37,610 nt of DNA from Anaerolineae bacterium (GCA_017303735.1 JAFLCF010000016.1:1-37610), one strand, 5' to 3'. Positions 9,033-16,906 are shown, counted from the first letter of the stretch. Translations and numbers: made by a program. The notes: a model not told the origin generated them from the sequence alone.

Positions 9033-9647
9033 ATGAAAACTCTTATCGGTGAAAAACTGACCTTCGATTGGAAGATCGTCGTGGTGACCATTATCAGCAC
9101 TTTGCTCTTGATGGTGGATCATTATCAAACTATTTTTGCCCATAAATATTTAGACCGCTTCCTGCTTTACTTCGTCATTCCGCTTTTGATCGTTCTCTTT
9201 TTATTTCGCGAAAACCCGCGAGAGTATGGCTTCTCCTTCGGCGATTGGAAACTAGGGTTGACCTATACCCTGATCGGCGTTGCTCTCATGACACCCATTA
9301 TCTATTTCCTTGGGCATACCGACGAGTCGATGAAGACGTATTATGAGCGCTTTGTAGTCGGGCTGCCGTGGACGACCCTCATTGACCTGATCGGCTGGGA
9401 ATTTTTCTTCCGCGGTTTGATTCTTTTCACCTACGCACGCAAACTCGGACCCGAAGCTCTCTGGCTGCAAGCCGTTCCATTCGCGCTGGCTCATATTGGC
9501 AAACCTGAAGTGGAAACCCTTTCCACCATCTTTGGTGGATTTGCCTTTGGCTGGGTGGCATGGCGCACGAAGTCTTTCTTTTATCCTTTCTTGATCCATT
9601 GGTTTATTGCGACCTTTATTATTCTCGTCGCTGCGGGAGTGGTGTAG
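9033..9647 (+). CDS. CPBP-family intramembrane protease-like protein (CAAX protease/Abi)
   Basis: A 204-residue membrane protein with about six hydrophobic segments. It carries the CPBP motifs in order: WEFFFRG (the E-x3-R motif, with Trp in place of the first of the usual two Glu), FALAH (F-x3-H) and LIHWFIAT (His of motif 3). Family members are glutamate-type intramembrane endopeptidases related to eukaryotic CAAX proteases; in bacteria most have unknown substrates. It lies 14 bp after the SET gene and 1 bp before the GNAT gene, so the three appear to be an operon. The single-Glu motif 1 is common in this family, so activity is likely but not assured. Confidence 0.82.
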   Translation: MKTLIGEKLTFDWKIVVVTIISTLLLMVDHYQTIFAHKYLDRFLLYFVIPLLIVLFLFRENPREYGFSFGDWKLGLTYTLIGVALMTPIIYFLGHTDESMKTYYERFVVGLPWTTLIDLIGWEFFFRGLILFTYARKLGPEALWLQAVPFALAHIGKPEVETLSTIFGGFAFGWVAWRTKSFFYPFLIHWFIATFIILVAAGVV

Positions 9648-9648
9648 C

Positions 9649-10092
9649 ATGCTCAAGGTTGAAGTCCGCCCGGCGGTGGAAGCAGAATTCCCTCAAATCA
9701 AGCAACTCATTCACGAAGGTGGGATCAATCCCATGGGGTTGGATTGGAGGCGTTTTCTCGTCGCAGTAGGAGAAAATGGGCAGGTGGTCGGCTGCGGTCA
9801 GGTCAAGCCTCACGGGCAAGGCATCCTTGAGTTGGCTTCGATCGCGGTAACACTCAAGTATCAACAGCAGGGAGTTGCACGTAAGATCATTGAAATGCTG
9901 CTGGCACAGTCGCCGCGACCGTTGTATTTGATGTGCATTGAACACAATGGACCCATGTATGAGAAGTTCGGTTTCCGCGCCATCGAACTCGATGAAATGC
10001 CCCGCTATTTTCAACGCATGAAAAAGTTATTCGATTTTTCCAAGGCGGTTCGTAAGATCGATGAAGGATTGCTTATTATGAAGTTAGGGTAG
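9649..10092 (+). CDS. GNAT-family N-acetyltransferase
   Basis: A 147-residue cytoplasmic acetyltransferase. The acetyl-CoA pyrophosphate loop is seen as QQQGVARKI, preceded by the beta-4 strand LELASIAV and followed by the MYEKFGFRA segment that ends the GNAT fold. The ATG at 9649 is one base after the stop of the CPBP gene, with GGGAG nine bases upstream; the longer open frame upstream overlaps that gene and is rejected. The substrate cannot be inferred; the shape resembles the ArgA/RimI-like single-domain group. Confidence 0.85.
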   Translation: MLKVEVRPAVEAEFPQIKQLIHEGGINPMGLDWRRFLVAVGENGQVVGCGQVKPHGQGILELASIAVTLKYQQQGVARKIIEMLLAQSPRPLYLMCIEHNGPMYEKFGFRAIELDEMPRYFQRMKKLFDFSKAVRKIDEGLLIMKLG

Positions 10093-10102
10093 AATCTGAC
10101 GC

Positions 10103-10711
10103 ATGAAAAATGTGCTTTATTCTCTTGTGGGCGTTATGGCGGGTTTTGCACTCGCTGGGTTGTTATTATTCATTGCCCGTGCGCCTGCCGGGGAACCGAT
10201 CTCACTCCAACCTGCTCCGACCAAAGAACCAATCGCTGTGCATGTTATCGGCGCGGTACCACGCCCAGGGCTATATGAGTTTGCTGAAGGTGCACGCATT
10301 CAAGATGCGATCGATGCGGCGGGTGGGCTGCTCACAAGCGCGGATGTCAATACGATCAACCTGGCTGCGCTTCTCGAAGACGGACAGCAATTGACCATTC
10401 CATACAAACCGGGCGAAGAACCAACCACCGAGGATGGATCTAGTCCTTCTGATGACGATAGTCTGACACTGCCTGGCGCTGAAGAAACACCCGTCCCGTC
10501 AGGATCAGACGACAGCGAATTGGTGAACATCAACACCGCTTCGCTGGAGGAATTGGACAACCTTCCTGGCATCGGTCCCACCATTGCCCAACGTATTGTC
10601 GATTATCGTACTGAAAATGGACCTTTCTCGGTCATCGAAGATATATTGAAAGTTTCTGGGGTGGGTCCTTCCACCTTCGACCAGATCAAAGACTTGATCA
10701 CCGTACAATAA
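10103..10711 (+). CDS. ComEA-like protein: membrane anchor, SLBB domain, helix-hairpin-helix
   Basis: A 202-residue protein with one N-terminal membrane segment (about 5-26). An SLBB domain follows (IAVHVIGAVPRPGLYEF onward), then an acidic Ser/Asp/Pro-rich linker (about 108-138) and a C-terminal double helix-hairpin-helix. The last contains VNINTASLEELDNLPGIG and VSGVGPSTFDQI. This is the architecture of the competence DNA receptor ComEA, which binds incoming DNA outside the membrane. No comEC channel gene is next to it in the window, so a role in natural transformation is inference. It sits 10 bp behind the GNAT gene and ahead of a large hairpin, as the last gene of its operon. Confidence 0.88.
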   Translation: MKNVLYSLVGVMAGFALAGLLLFIARAPAGEPISLQPAPTKEPIAVHVIGAVPRPGLYEFAEGARIQDAIDAAGGLLTSADVNTINLAALLEDGQQLTIPYKPGEEPTTEDGSSPSDDDSLTLPGAEETPVPSGSDDSELVNINTASLEELDNLPGIGPTIAQRIVDYRTENGPFSVIEDILKVSGVGPSTFDQIKDLITVQ

Positions 10712-10729
10712 GCTAAGAATTTTATATAG

Positions 10730-10758
10730 CTCTGCCGGGGGCTTAGCCCCCGGCAGAG
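10730..10758. terminator. Hairpin between convergent comEA-like and acyl-CoA dehydrogenase genes
   Basis: A perfect 13-bp GC-rich stem, CTCTGCCGGGGGC and GCCCCCGGCAGAG, with a TTA loop. It lies in the 52-bp gap between two convergent stops and probably serves both. The T tracts on either side are weak. Confidence 0.7.
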
Positions 10759-10763
10759 TTGCA

Positions 10764-11912
10764 TTAACCAGCCAGCACATGCCTCGAGATCACCAGCCTT
10801 TGTATCTCGCTCGTTCCCTCGCCGATCGTCATTAGACGTGCATCGCGATACATGCGTTCCACATTGTACTCACGGCTGTATCCATACCCGCCGTGGATCT
10901 GGATCGCATCATAAATGACACGTTCCGCCATTTCGGTGGCGAATAATTTTGCGATTGCAGCCTCCTTGATATGCGGGCGTCCCTGATCTTTAAGCCAGGC
11001 GGCTTTGTAAATATACGTCCGCGCCAGCTCGATCTCCATTTCCATATTGGCGATCTTGAATTGGGTTGCCTGAAAATCTGCCAGCGACTGCCCGAATGCC
11101 TTGCGTTCTTTCGCGTATTGGATCGCAGCTTCCATCGCGCCTCGCGCCAGACCGATCGAGATCGAGCCAATGCTAATGCGCCCGCCATCCAACGTGGTTA
11201 GGGTTTGCTTGAGCCCCTGTCCTTCGGGTCCGATCAAATTTCCTAGCGGCACACGCACATTGTCGTATGTCACGCCGTGAGTGGGGGAGCCCCGCAGCCC
11301 CATCTTTTTTTCAGCGGGACCAATGCTCAAGCCTTTTGAATCGGTGGGCACGAGAATCATGCTCAGGGATTTTGAGCCGCCTGCAGGGTCAGTGCGCACG
11401 AGGGTGATGATGTATTCGGCGATGCTGGCATTCGTATTCCACATCTTTGCGCCGTTGATGACCCATTCATTTCCATCTTTGACGGCGCGAGTGGTCACCC
11501 CGCCTTGAATATCTGAGCCTGCACCGGGTTCGGTCAACGCGAGTGCGCCGAGCTTGTTCTTTCCGCTGGCAACCACGGGCAGCCACTTTTTCTTTAATTC
11601 ATCGCTTCCATACAAAGCGAGAGGAGAAGTGCCCAAGCCATTGTGCGCTGTGAACGCCAGCGCTGTCGAGCCACAGCCCCAGCCTAGTTCTTCCATGGCA
11701 ATCGCATTCGAGACGGCATCCACGTTCGAGCCGCCATATTCTTCTGGGATGCTCATGCCGGTTAGCCCGATCGGTCCCGCTTTGCGGAATGCATCCCAGT
11801 TGAATTCTTCTTTCTCGTCCACCTCGCGCGCTTTGGGGCGTAATTCTTTTTCAGCGAAATCGTGGACGATCTTCTTCCAGGTCTTTTGTTCATCATTCAG
11901 ATCGAAATCCAT
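10764..11912 (-). CDS. Acyl-CoA dehydrogenase (second paralogue)
   Basis: A 382-residue FAD-dependent acyl-CoA dehydrogenase. Motifs: ALALTEPGAGSD in the FAD region, IHGGYGYSREYNVERMYRD, and IGEGTSEIQR with the catalytic-base Glu at about residue 365. The start at 11912 (MDFDLNDEQ) has GGAG six bases upstream; the extra 34 residues to 12014 overlap the DsrE-like gene and are rejected. It shares the family fold with the copy at 2974-4143 but is clearly diverged, so the two likely act on different acyl-CoAs. It is the last gene of a YwiC-like/DUF2007/DsrE-like/Acd operon. Confidence 0.92.
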   Translation of the reverse strand: MDFDLNDEQKTWKKIVHDFAEKELRPKAREVDEKEEFNWDAFRKAGPIGLTGMSIPEEYGGSNVDAVSNAIAMEELGWGCGSTALAFTAHNGLGTSPLALYGSDELKKKWLPVVASGKNKLGALALTEPGAGSDIQGGVTTRAVKDGNEWVINGAKMWNTNASIAEYIITLVRTDPAGGSKSLSMILVPTDSKGLSIGPAEKKMGLRGSPTHGVTYDNVRVPLGNLIGPEGQGLKQTLTTLDGGRISIGSISIGLARGAMEAAIQYAKERKAFGQSLADFQATQFKIANMEMEIELARTYIYKAAWLKDQGRPHIKEAAIAKLFATEMAERVIYDAIQIHGGYGYSREYNVERMYRDARLMTIGEGTSEIQRLVISRHVLAG

Positions 11913-11925
11913 GGATACTCCTACA

Positions 11926-12267
11926 CTAAAGTGTGATGACTTTATCTGCTCGAATTTGAGCCTCAATGATATCGGGCATACCGCCGACGATCCCAACCTG
12001 TACTTGATCGGCAAGCCCCATCATATCCAGGCAGGTGGAACAAACAATTAATCGAACGCCGCTGGCTTCCATTTGCTTCAGCGACTCTAGAACCGGCGAG
12101 CCGGTGGTAACCAGTTTAACCCCATCCGTATAAAAGCAGATGACCTGAGGGAGTGAATTACTTTCCAGTAATAGAGTGAAATATTTTTGGATCAACTTGA
12201 TCTCCAACTCAGGCAGGTTGGTCTGTCCCATTCCATATTTTGTGCAAAGCAAGATCGTGTTCTGCAT
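11926..12267 (-). CDS. DsrE/DsrF-like small sulfur-relay-type protein
   Basis: A 113-residue protein of the DsrE-like fold, similar to the C-terminal domain of YedF-type proteins. It starts with a beta strand and glycine turn (TILLCTKYGMGQ), has a central VICFYTDGVKLVT strand-turn, and carries a conserved-looking Cys pair in VCSTCLDMMGL, where a persulfide Cys would sit. It ends in a typical IVGGMPDIIE segment. Family members move sulfane sulfur or act as small regulators. The ATG at 12267 has GAGGA upstream; the preceding gene ends 4 bp earlier, so translation is coupled. A link to the following acyl-CoA dehydrogenase is only positional. Confidence 0.78.
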   Translation of the reverse strand: MQNTILLCTKYGMGQTNLPELEIKLIQKYFTLLLESNSLPQVICFYTDGVKLVTTGSPVLESLKQMEASGVRLIVCSTCLDMMGLADQVQVGIVGGMPDIIEAQIRADKVITL

Positions 12268-12271
12268 ATTT

Positions 12272-12505
12272 TTAATCCTCGCCATTGAAGGCTTCAAGTA
12301 ATTCTTTGGCTTTCTTTATTTTTTCTTTTGGCACGAAAACCTGCACATGCCCCAGCATGTCAATGTTGACTGGGTAGATCGAATGCCCTACAGCTTCCTG
12401 AAACAACTCTACGTCGATACCATTGGCTTCGAGATAACTTTCCAGCAAGTCCGCTTGCATTCGTCCGCTAAGCTCGGTCAGCAGTTCATACTTCATTTCG
12501 TCCAT
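12272..12505 (-). CDS. DUF2007-like small signal-transducing protein
   Basis: A 77-residue protein. It has the DUF2007 layout: an opening strand (YELLTELSGRMQADLLESYL), a long first helix that covers one chain from another, and a C-terminal VQVFVPKEKIKKAKELL. That is a compact alpha/beta fold similar to ACT/PII-type domains. The open frame continues upstream to 12748 but only in the shadow of the YwiC-like gene. The ATG at 12505 has GGAGG five bases upstream, formed by the last codons of that gene. Function in the family is not established. Confidence 0.72.
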   Translation of the reverse strand: MDEMKYELLTELSGRMQADLLESYLEANGIDVELFQEAVGHSIYPVNIDMLGHVQVFVPKEKIKKAKELLEAFNGED

Positions 12506-12507
12506 GG

Positions 12508-13335
12508 CTACCTCCAGAAAACGATGAATAGAATAGTCCACACGATACTGATAACCAACTGACGCATGCCGATGCGGACCGGCTTCCACTCCACTGCGGG
12601 ATGCGTGATGCCCCAAACCGTCTCCAGCCATTGCACTAAAAATGGGATGAAGATGAACATAGGAATCATCGCCAATATTCCCAGCCCTGCGGATAAGATC
12701 ACATTGAAGGAAGTATATGCCATTGCACGCATTCCCATCTGCCACCAATCGCCTCGACTCTTAACCGCGGCTTGTTCCTGCGATATTTCCCTTTGACTCA
12801 GCCGAAGATAAGCGTACACAATACTCGCTGCCGATTGCAGCCAACAGAACAACCACAACCACCATCCGAATGGATCATATCTGCCAATCCCGACCCAATA
12901 GGTGGCGGGCGCAACCAACGCCAGCACACCTGTTGCAATAACTTCCACATTTTCCTGCTTTCGCTCCATGCGTTTACTCACCAGCCATAAATGCCATGCA
13001 AAGACAGGTGCGCCGGGCACCGCAAGATAGAGGATGTAGCCATAGCCAGAGAGGATAAGTCCGAGCAAGGCTGAGGCGGCGAGAATGCCATAGACTAGTA
13101 ACCAAAACCGGGCGGGGACAAGATCCGCAGCGGAGCGCCGTCCACTTAAGGCTTTGACAATGACCGTCAGCGGTTGGCGTATCAAGAATGCAGCCATTGC
13201 TGCGATCACAAGATAGAGACTTGGGAGTGGAAAGGTTCCGCCTGCAAAGATGCCTACCAGTAATGGGCTAAAAATAAAAACCCATGAACCATGATCTTGC
13301 GGCAGGGCGATCTGTTTTTTGAAAATGGAATTCAT
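12508..13335 (-). CDS. YwiC-like integral membrane protein
   Basis: A 275-residue protein with about seven to eight hydrophobic segments, matching the YwiC-like family found in Firmicutes, Actinobacteria and Chloroflexota. The N-terminal QIALPQDHGSWVF motif, a conserved start of this family, is the main evidence. A long cytoplasmic stretch around RLSQREISQEQAAVKSRGDW separates two membrane halves. The function is not known. The chosen ATG at 13335 gives the family N-terminus, though no strong ribosome site is seen; upstream codons to 13470 form a non-family, low-quality extension overlapping the cyclophilin gene. It starts a four-gene minus-strand operon. Confidence 0.78.
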   Translation of the reverse strand: MNSIFKKQIALPQDHGSWVFIFSPLLVGIFAGGTFPLPSLYLVIAAMAAFLIRQPLTVIVKALSGRRSAADLVPARFWLLVYGILAASALLGLILSGYGYILYLAVPGAPVFAWHLWLVSKRMERKQENVEVIATGVLALVAPATYWVGIGRYDPFGWWLWLFCWLQSAASIVYAYLRLSQREISQEQAAVKSRGDWWQMGMRAMAYTSFNVILSAGLGILAMIPMFIFIPFLVQWLETVWGITHPAVEWKPVRIGMRQLVISIVWTILFIVFWR

Positions 13336-13377
13336 CGTCTGCAAGGATACAGGAAAAAAGTTGACCGCGCAAGTAGG

Positions 13378-13383
13378 TATAAT
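13378..13383 (+). promoter_or_regulatory. -10 box before the cyclophilin gene
   Basis: A perfect TATAAT 26 bases before the ATG at 13409. A TTGACC lies only 11 bp upstream, too close to act as the -35, so the promoter is assigned from the -10 box and the divergent gene layout only. Confidence 0.4.
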
Positions 13384-13408
13384 TAAAGAAAAAATAAGGA
13401 GAAGGTTT

Positions 13409-14107
13409 ATGTCGAAAAAGAAGTTGGTGAAACAGAGCAAGCAGCAGGCAGCCTCTACTGAAAAATACATTCAGTATGCCGCCGGTGGACTTGTTTTGCT
13501 TGTGATCGCATTTTTTGTCTGGCAGTTTCTGCCGAAGCAGGGCTCAACGGTTGAACAGAATTCACTGGTTTGTGAACAATTTGCTAATATTCCCGCTGCG
13601 GAACAATATGATTCCGCGCCGCCGATGATGGTGGATGCAGCTACATCCTATTTTGCAAATGTTGAAATGGAAAATGGTGGGCTGTTCAAGATCGAGTTGT
13701 ATGCCGATAAAGCTCCTATCACAGTAAATAGTTTTGTGTTTCTTTCCTGCAAGGGTTTCTTTGATGGTGTCACCTTCCACCGTGTGCTCGAAGGCTTTAT
13801 GGCGCAGGGCGGTGACCCGACCGGAACCGGCATGGGCGGACCTGGCTATCAATTTGTGAATGAAGACAGTGACCTGACCTTTGACAAGGCTGGTGTGGTT
13901 GCCATGGCGAACTCAGGGCGCGATACGAACGGAAGCCAGTTCTTCATTACCTTTGATGCTCAGGAATTTTTGAATGGTGGTTATACAATCTTTGGGCAGG
14001 TTGTTGAAGGCATTGATGTGGTCAATGGCATCACCCGCCGCGACCCGGATCAAAACCCCAACTTTGAAGGCGATAAGATCAAATCGATCGTGATCTCTGA
14101 AGAGTAG
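13409..14107 (+). CDS. Membrane-anchored cyclophilin-type peptidyl-prolyl isomerase
   Basis: A 232-residue protein with a basic N-terminus, one membrane segment (about 24-40) and an extracytoplasmic cyclophilin domain. It would isomerise X-Pro bonds in exported proteins. Active-site features are present: FHRV (catalytic Arg), FMAQGGDPTGTG and ANSGRDTNGSQFFIT. The position of the cyclosporin-binding Trp of human CypA is Phe here (EFLNGGYTIFG), as in many bacterial cyclophilins, which would predict low cyclosporin sensitivity. The ATG at 13409 has AGGAG seven bases upstream; the extension to 13319 lies in the divergent promoter gap. A terminator follows the stop. Confidence 0.9.
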   Translation: MSKKKLVKQSKQQAASTEKYIQYAAGGLVLLVIAFFVWQFLPKQGSTVEQNSLVCEQFANIPAAEQYDSAPPMMVDAATSYFANVEMENGGLFKIELYADKAPITVNSFVFLSCKGFFDGVTFHRVLEGFMAQGGDPTGTGMGGPGYQFVNEDSDLTFDKAGVVAMANSGRDTNGSQFFITFDAQEFLNGGYTIFGQVVEGIDVVNGITRRDPDQNPNFEGDKIKSIVISEE

Positions 14108-14114
14108 ATTAGAG

Positions 14115-14149
14115 AAAGTGGCTGTCAACTTTGTTGTGACAGCCACTTT
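14115..14149 (+). terminator. Terminator after the cyclophilin gene
   Basis: A perfect 13-bp stem, AAAGTGGCTGTCA and TGACAGCCACTTT, with a 9-nt loop and an ATATTTT tail. The small gene at 14167 starts 18 bp later, so some read-through may feed it. Confidence 0.8.
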
Positions 14150-14166
14150 ATATTTTGGAGTAAGAC

Positions 14167-14406
14167 ATGACCGAAAAACAGTCTCGCAATGAAACTCACG
14201 GTTGTATCGTGTGTGGAAAGCTGCATCAGCTTTTTGTTTTATATGAAGCGGATGGAAAATTATTCGACTTCAAAGTGATGAGCGCCGAAGGAAAAAAAGT
14301 TGCGCATCCGCAACGTCCTCTGGTGGCGTGTGAGAAGCACACCAAGGATGAAGTGGAAGCCGCAGTGGCGCGGGCGTACGGACAACAAAAGGAAGACGAT
14401 GATTAA
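14167..14406 (+). CDS. Small Cys/His-containing hypothetical protein
   Basis: A 79-residue protein that I do not recognise. It contains HGCIVCGKLH near the N-terminus and LVACEKH near residue 57, a CxxC plus C/H pattern that could bind one zinc ion. The C-terminal third is a charged helix ending in an acidic tail (QQKEDDD). GGAG six bases before the ATG at 14167 supports a real gene. Its stop codon directly abuts the stop of the convergent membrane protein gene, with no base between them. It may be read through from the cyclophilin gene. Confidence 0.65.
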   Translation: MTEKQSRNETHGCIVCGKLHQLFVLYEADGKLFDFKVMSAEGKKVAHPQRPLVACEKHTKDEVEAAVARAYGQQKEDDD

Positions 14407-14748
14407 CTAAAACAATAAGATCGCGCCTAATACAAACTCACTTGCCACGCTGATCCAGTTCGACTGATTGCCCGATTTATCGACAAAGATCGAGATTAAT
14501 CGTGCAATTCCAACTAATAGGTATGCAAAGCCGAGCATTTGAAATGTCGCATCGGTTGGGAAAAGGATGGGAAACAAACCGAGCGCCACAAAGAACATGC
14601 CAAGCACGGCTCGAATTTCTGTAATTCCACGTCCGCCTTCGGGCGTTAAGCCGGTGAATTTGCCTGCACTTGCCGGTGAAAATAAAGACCAGGCGCCAAC
14701 AAGAATTGTCAATGCACAGGCAATGTATTGCAAAATAGTTAACACCAT
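14407..14748 (-). CDS. DUF4345-like small membrane protein
   Basis: A 113-residue protein with four hydrophobic segments: an N-terminal VLTILQYIACALTILVGAWS, then EIRAVLGMFFVALGLF, a third around FAYLLVGIARLISIF and a C-terminal ASEFVLGAILL. The EIRA-x-LGMFFVALG pattern is typical of DUF4345 proteins, whose function is unknown. The ATG at 14748 has GAGG five bases upstream. It follows rsmD by 18 bp in the same direction, so it may be its last operon partner. Confidence 0.68.
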   Translation of the reverse strand: MVLTILQYIACALTILVGAWSLFSPASAGKFTGLTPEGGRGITEIRAVLGMFFVALGLFPILFPTDATFQMLGFAYLLVGIARLISIFVDKSGNQSNWISVASEFVLGAILLF

Positions 14749-14766
14749 GAGAACCTCGCAGTTGGG

Positions 14767-15321
14767 TTATTTGCGGTCATAAAACACGAGCATCGTATTG
14801 CCATATTTCCTTTGCTCGCCTTCCACTAGATTATTAAATTCAAACTCTTCATATTCACGCGGATCGATCTGCACAATGACCGATCCATCCTCGCTCAACC
14901 ATTCCATATTATCGTCGATCAACTTTAAGGCTTCGAGCCACATTTTTTTATACTGCGGCGGTGCGATATAGATATATTCAAATTGCTTGTCTGCCCTGCC
15001 AGCCAGCATGGTAAATGCATCGCCGCGTTTGATCTCTGCCTGCTCGCTGAACCGGCAATGTTCCAAGTTTTCTTTTATGGTTTCAATCGGCGCGCGATTT
15101 AAGTCGGTGAACTTAACGAAAACTGCACCGCGACTCAATGCTTCAATGCCGATCGCGCCCGTGCCTGCAAATAAATCCCACCAATTTGAATCGAGTACGT
15201 CACCTGCCAGAATATTGAACAATGACTCCTTGACACGATCCATCACCGGGCGGGTCGTATCGCCGGGCACTGACTTTAGTTTTCGTCCACGCGCTGAACC
15301 AGAAATGACTCGCAGACTCAT
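14767..15321 (-). CDS. rsmD: 16S rRNA (guanine966-N2)-methyltransferase RsmD
   Basis: A 184-residue SAM-dependent enzyme that methylates G966 of 16S rRNA in the small subunit. Evidence: the family N-terminus RVISGSARGRKL, the TRPVMDRVKESLFNIL segment, the SAM loop DLFAGTGAIGIEALSRGA, and the motif IV region YIYIAPPQYK. In most RsmD proteins motif IV reads D/N-P-P-Y/F; here the first residue is Ala (about A120), followed by an inserted Gln. The gene overlaps the preceding methyltransferase-like gene by 4 bp (ATGA), so translation is coupled. The assignment is firm; activity depends on whether the altered motif still works. Confidence 0.9.
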   Translation of the reverse strand: MSLRVISGSARGRKLKSVPGDTTRPVMDRVKESLFNILAGDVLDSNWWDLFAGTGAIGIEALSRGAVFVKFTDLNRAPIETIKENLEHCRFSEQAEIKRGDAFTMLAGRADKQFEYIYIAPPQYKKMWLEALKLIDDNMEWLSEDGSVIVQIDPREYEEFEFNNLVEGEQRKYGNTMLVFYDRK

Positions 15322-16292
15322 CGTGTGCTCTCAATGGCAGTCATAATATTTTCATGCGGTGACTGATAATAGACCACGCATCCCGTACCGAGGATGAAGC
15401 GTTTGCCTTTGGTCTGCTTGATGGCGTCCAGAGCTTCTTCCTTAACTTGGGCTGGGTTGCCCTTGTAAAGCGTATCTTGCCGGATGCCCCCACACGCCAC
15501 CCCACGGAAAAGACTTTGCGCCTCGGCTAGGGATGGATAGGTTTCGCGGTCATGCCAGTTGACGATCTGAAAATTGATCAAACGCAGAAGAGAAAAATAT
15601 ACATCACTGCCATGTAGATGAAGTAAATTGCACCACAGGTCTTCGGCTGGTTTTAGGGCTTGCTGGTCATACGGCAAGACAATGGATTTGTATTCGTCCA
15701 GTTCAAGCATGCTGGCTTGCGCATGTTGCATGGCGTAGAAGACGCCATCAATGCCGATTTCTCGCGCTGCCATAATGAACTTAGCAGTACTTTGGGCGAT
15801 GGTTTCCAAGCCTTTCATTACAGCATTCGGATATTTTTTGATATGTTCAAGTAATAGCTCATTGCCTGCCAAATTCTTCGCCTGAGACATCGGGTTGAAA
15901 ATCGTCTGGATCATGGGCGTCTCTGCGCCGATCCCTTCGCGGACAAGTTTCAGGCATTGCAACTGAGCCGCCAAATGCGGAGCAGACGGGTCCAGTGGTT
16001 TGAGTGCCTCCCAATCTTGCGGCTTCTGGATAACGCGTTTTGTATATGCGCGTGACCCTTCAGGGTTGTTCTGCCATTCATCTTCCACACCCCAGTCTTT
16101 TACGGCAAAGGATGAGGCGGGTGTGACTTTAACAATGTCAAAGTCATACGTCTGTTGAAATTTGATGGTTGCGGCTGCAAGCGTTTCGGGATTCTGGTCT
16201 TCTTCAGGAAAATGCCGCCACAAGGCAATCGGTGTTTTATCTGTTTTCTCACCATTAAGGCAGGCTTGAATGCGTTCTCGATGGGTGGTCAT
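15318..16292 (-). CDS. Uroporphyrinogen-decarboxylase-family protein (MtaA/HemE-like)
   Basis: A 324-residue TIM-barrel protein of the URO-D superfamily. The N-terminus (THRERIQACLNGEKTDKTPIALWRHF) is typical of the MtaA/CmuA and uncharacterised branch of the family, not of true heme-pathway HemE, which starts with a different segment and holds two Arg in the active site. The barrel contains LLHLHGSDVY and, near the end, the glycine-rich GTGCVVYYQSP. Family members include corrinoid-dependent methyltransferases and many of unknown substrate. It lies between a GNAT gene (6 bp) and rsmD (4 bp overlap). Confidence 0.8.
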   Translation of the reverse strand: MTTHRERIQACLNGEKTDKTPIALWRHFPEEDQNPETLAAATIKFQQTYDFDIVKVTPASSFAVKDWGVEDEWQNNPEGSRAYTKRVIQKPQDWEALKPLDPSAPHLAAQLQCLKLVREGIGAETPMIQTIFNPMSQAKNLAGNELLLEHIKKYPNAVMKGLETIAQSTAKFIMAAREIGIDGVFYAMQHAQASMLELDEYKSIVLPYDQQALKPAEDLWCNLLHLHGSDVYFSLLRLINFQIVNWHDRETYPSLAEAQSLFRGVACGGIRQDTLYKGNPAQVKEEALDAIKQTKGKRFILGTGCVVYYQSPHENIMTAIESTR

Positions 16293-16298
16293 AGTTGC

Positions 16299-16898
16299 TT
16301 ACAACTCGCTTTCCAGGCGGTGCCTGTGGTAAATACCTTCTTGAAAGGTCTTGATGATCTTGAAACCATTTGCCTGTGTGGCTTTCAGGCTGGCGATATT
16401 CCAAGTTTCAACGCTGGCGTATATCTTTTTATACCCTCGTTTGCGTCCCTCGTCCATGAGCGCTTTTTGCAGGACACGCCCGAGTCCACGTCCGCGAAAC
16501 TTTGCATCGACGGTGAAGTAGACGCACTCAATGGTATTTGGCTCATACATCTGTCCGCGAATGGTGATGCTGGAAATGACCATCTGAAAGAACGCCGTTG
16601 GGCGGGTGAAAATGACCCTGAGAATATTTCTAATAAACCAACTTTTGTCTTCAGTGAGTTTGGAGGTTAGAGACGAAGGCTCAGGGGAGGCAAGGCTAAA
16701 GCCCATGATTTCTTTTGTCTCATCGTCTTGCGCATAAAAGCCAAAGGCGTGCTCATCTTTTATAGCGTTCTCAAAATAGCGCAACACAAATGGGTAACCC
16801 AGTTTCGAGAGTAGCCCGGCATCACTTAATTGAATCTCTGCAACGCTGGGAAGAAGCTTGAGTGGAATATTTTTTAGAGAATGAAGTGTATGTTTCAT
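16299..16898 (-). CDS. GNAT-family acetyltransferase
   Basis: A 199-residue protein. The C-terminal half has the acetyl-CoA loop RGRGLGRVLQKALMDEG preceded by a beta strand (IECVYFTVD), followed by ASVETWNIASLKATQANGF, as in the RimI-like part of the GNAT fold. The first ~90 residues are a variable substrate-side region. Six bases separate it from the URO-D-like gene. A palindrome cluster lies directly upstream; no clear ribosome site is visible before the ATG at 16898. The substrate is unknown. Confidence 0.8.
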   Translation of the reverse strand: MKHTLHSLKNIPLKLLPSVAEIQLSDAGLLSKLGYPFVLRYFENAIKDEHAFGFYAQDDETKEIMGFSLASPEPSSLTSKLTEDKSWFIRNILRVIFTRPTAFFQMVISSITIRGQMYEPNTIECVYFTVDAKFRGRGLGRVLQKALMDEGRKRGYKKIYASVETWNIASLKATQANGFKIIKTFQEGIYHRHRLESEL

Positions 16899-16906
16899 AA
16901 AACAAA

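Noticed and set aside
9033..9647. CPBP gene as a phage-abortive-infection factor
   Set aside because: The family name includes Abi, but the neighbours (SET, GNAT, ComEA-like) do not form a defence island and there is no toxin or sensor gene.
13361..13383. TTGACC-TATAAT as a full sigma70 promoter for the cyclophilin gene
   Set aside because: The spacer is only 11 bp, too short for a functional -35/-10 pair; only the -10 box is kept.
15318..16292. HemE of heme biosynthesis
   Set aside because: The N-terminus fits the MtaA/uncharacterised branch, and no other heme genes are present.
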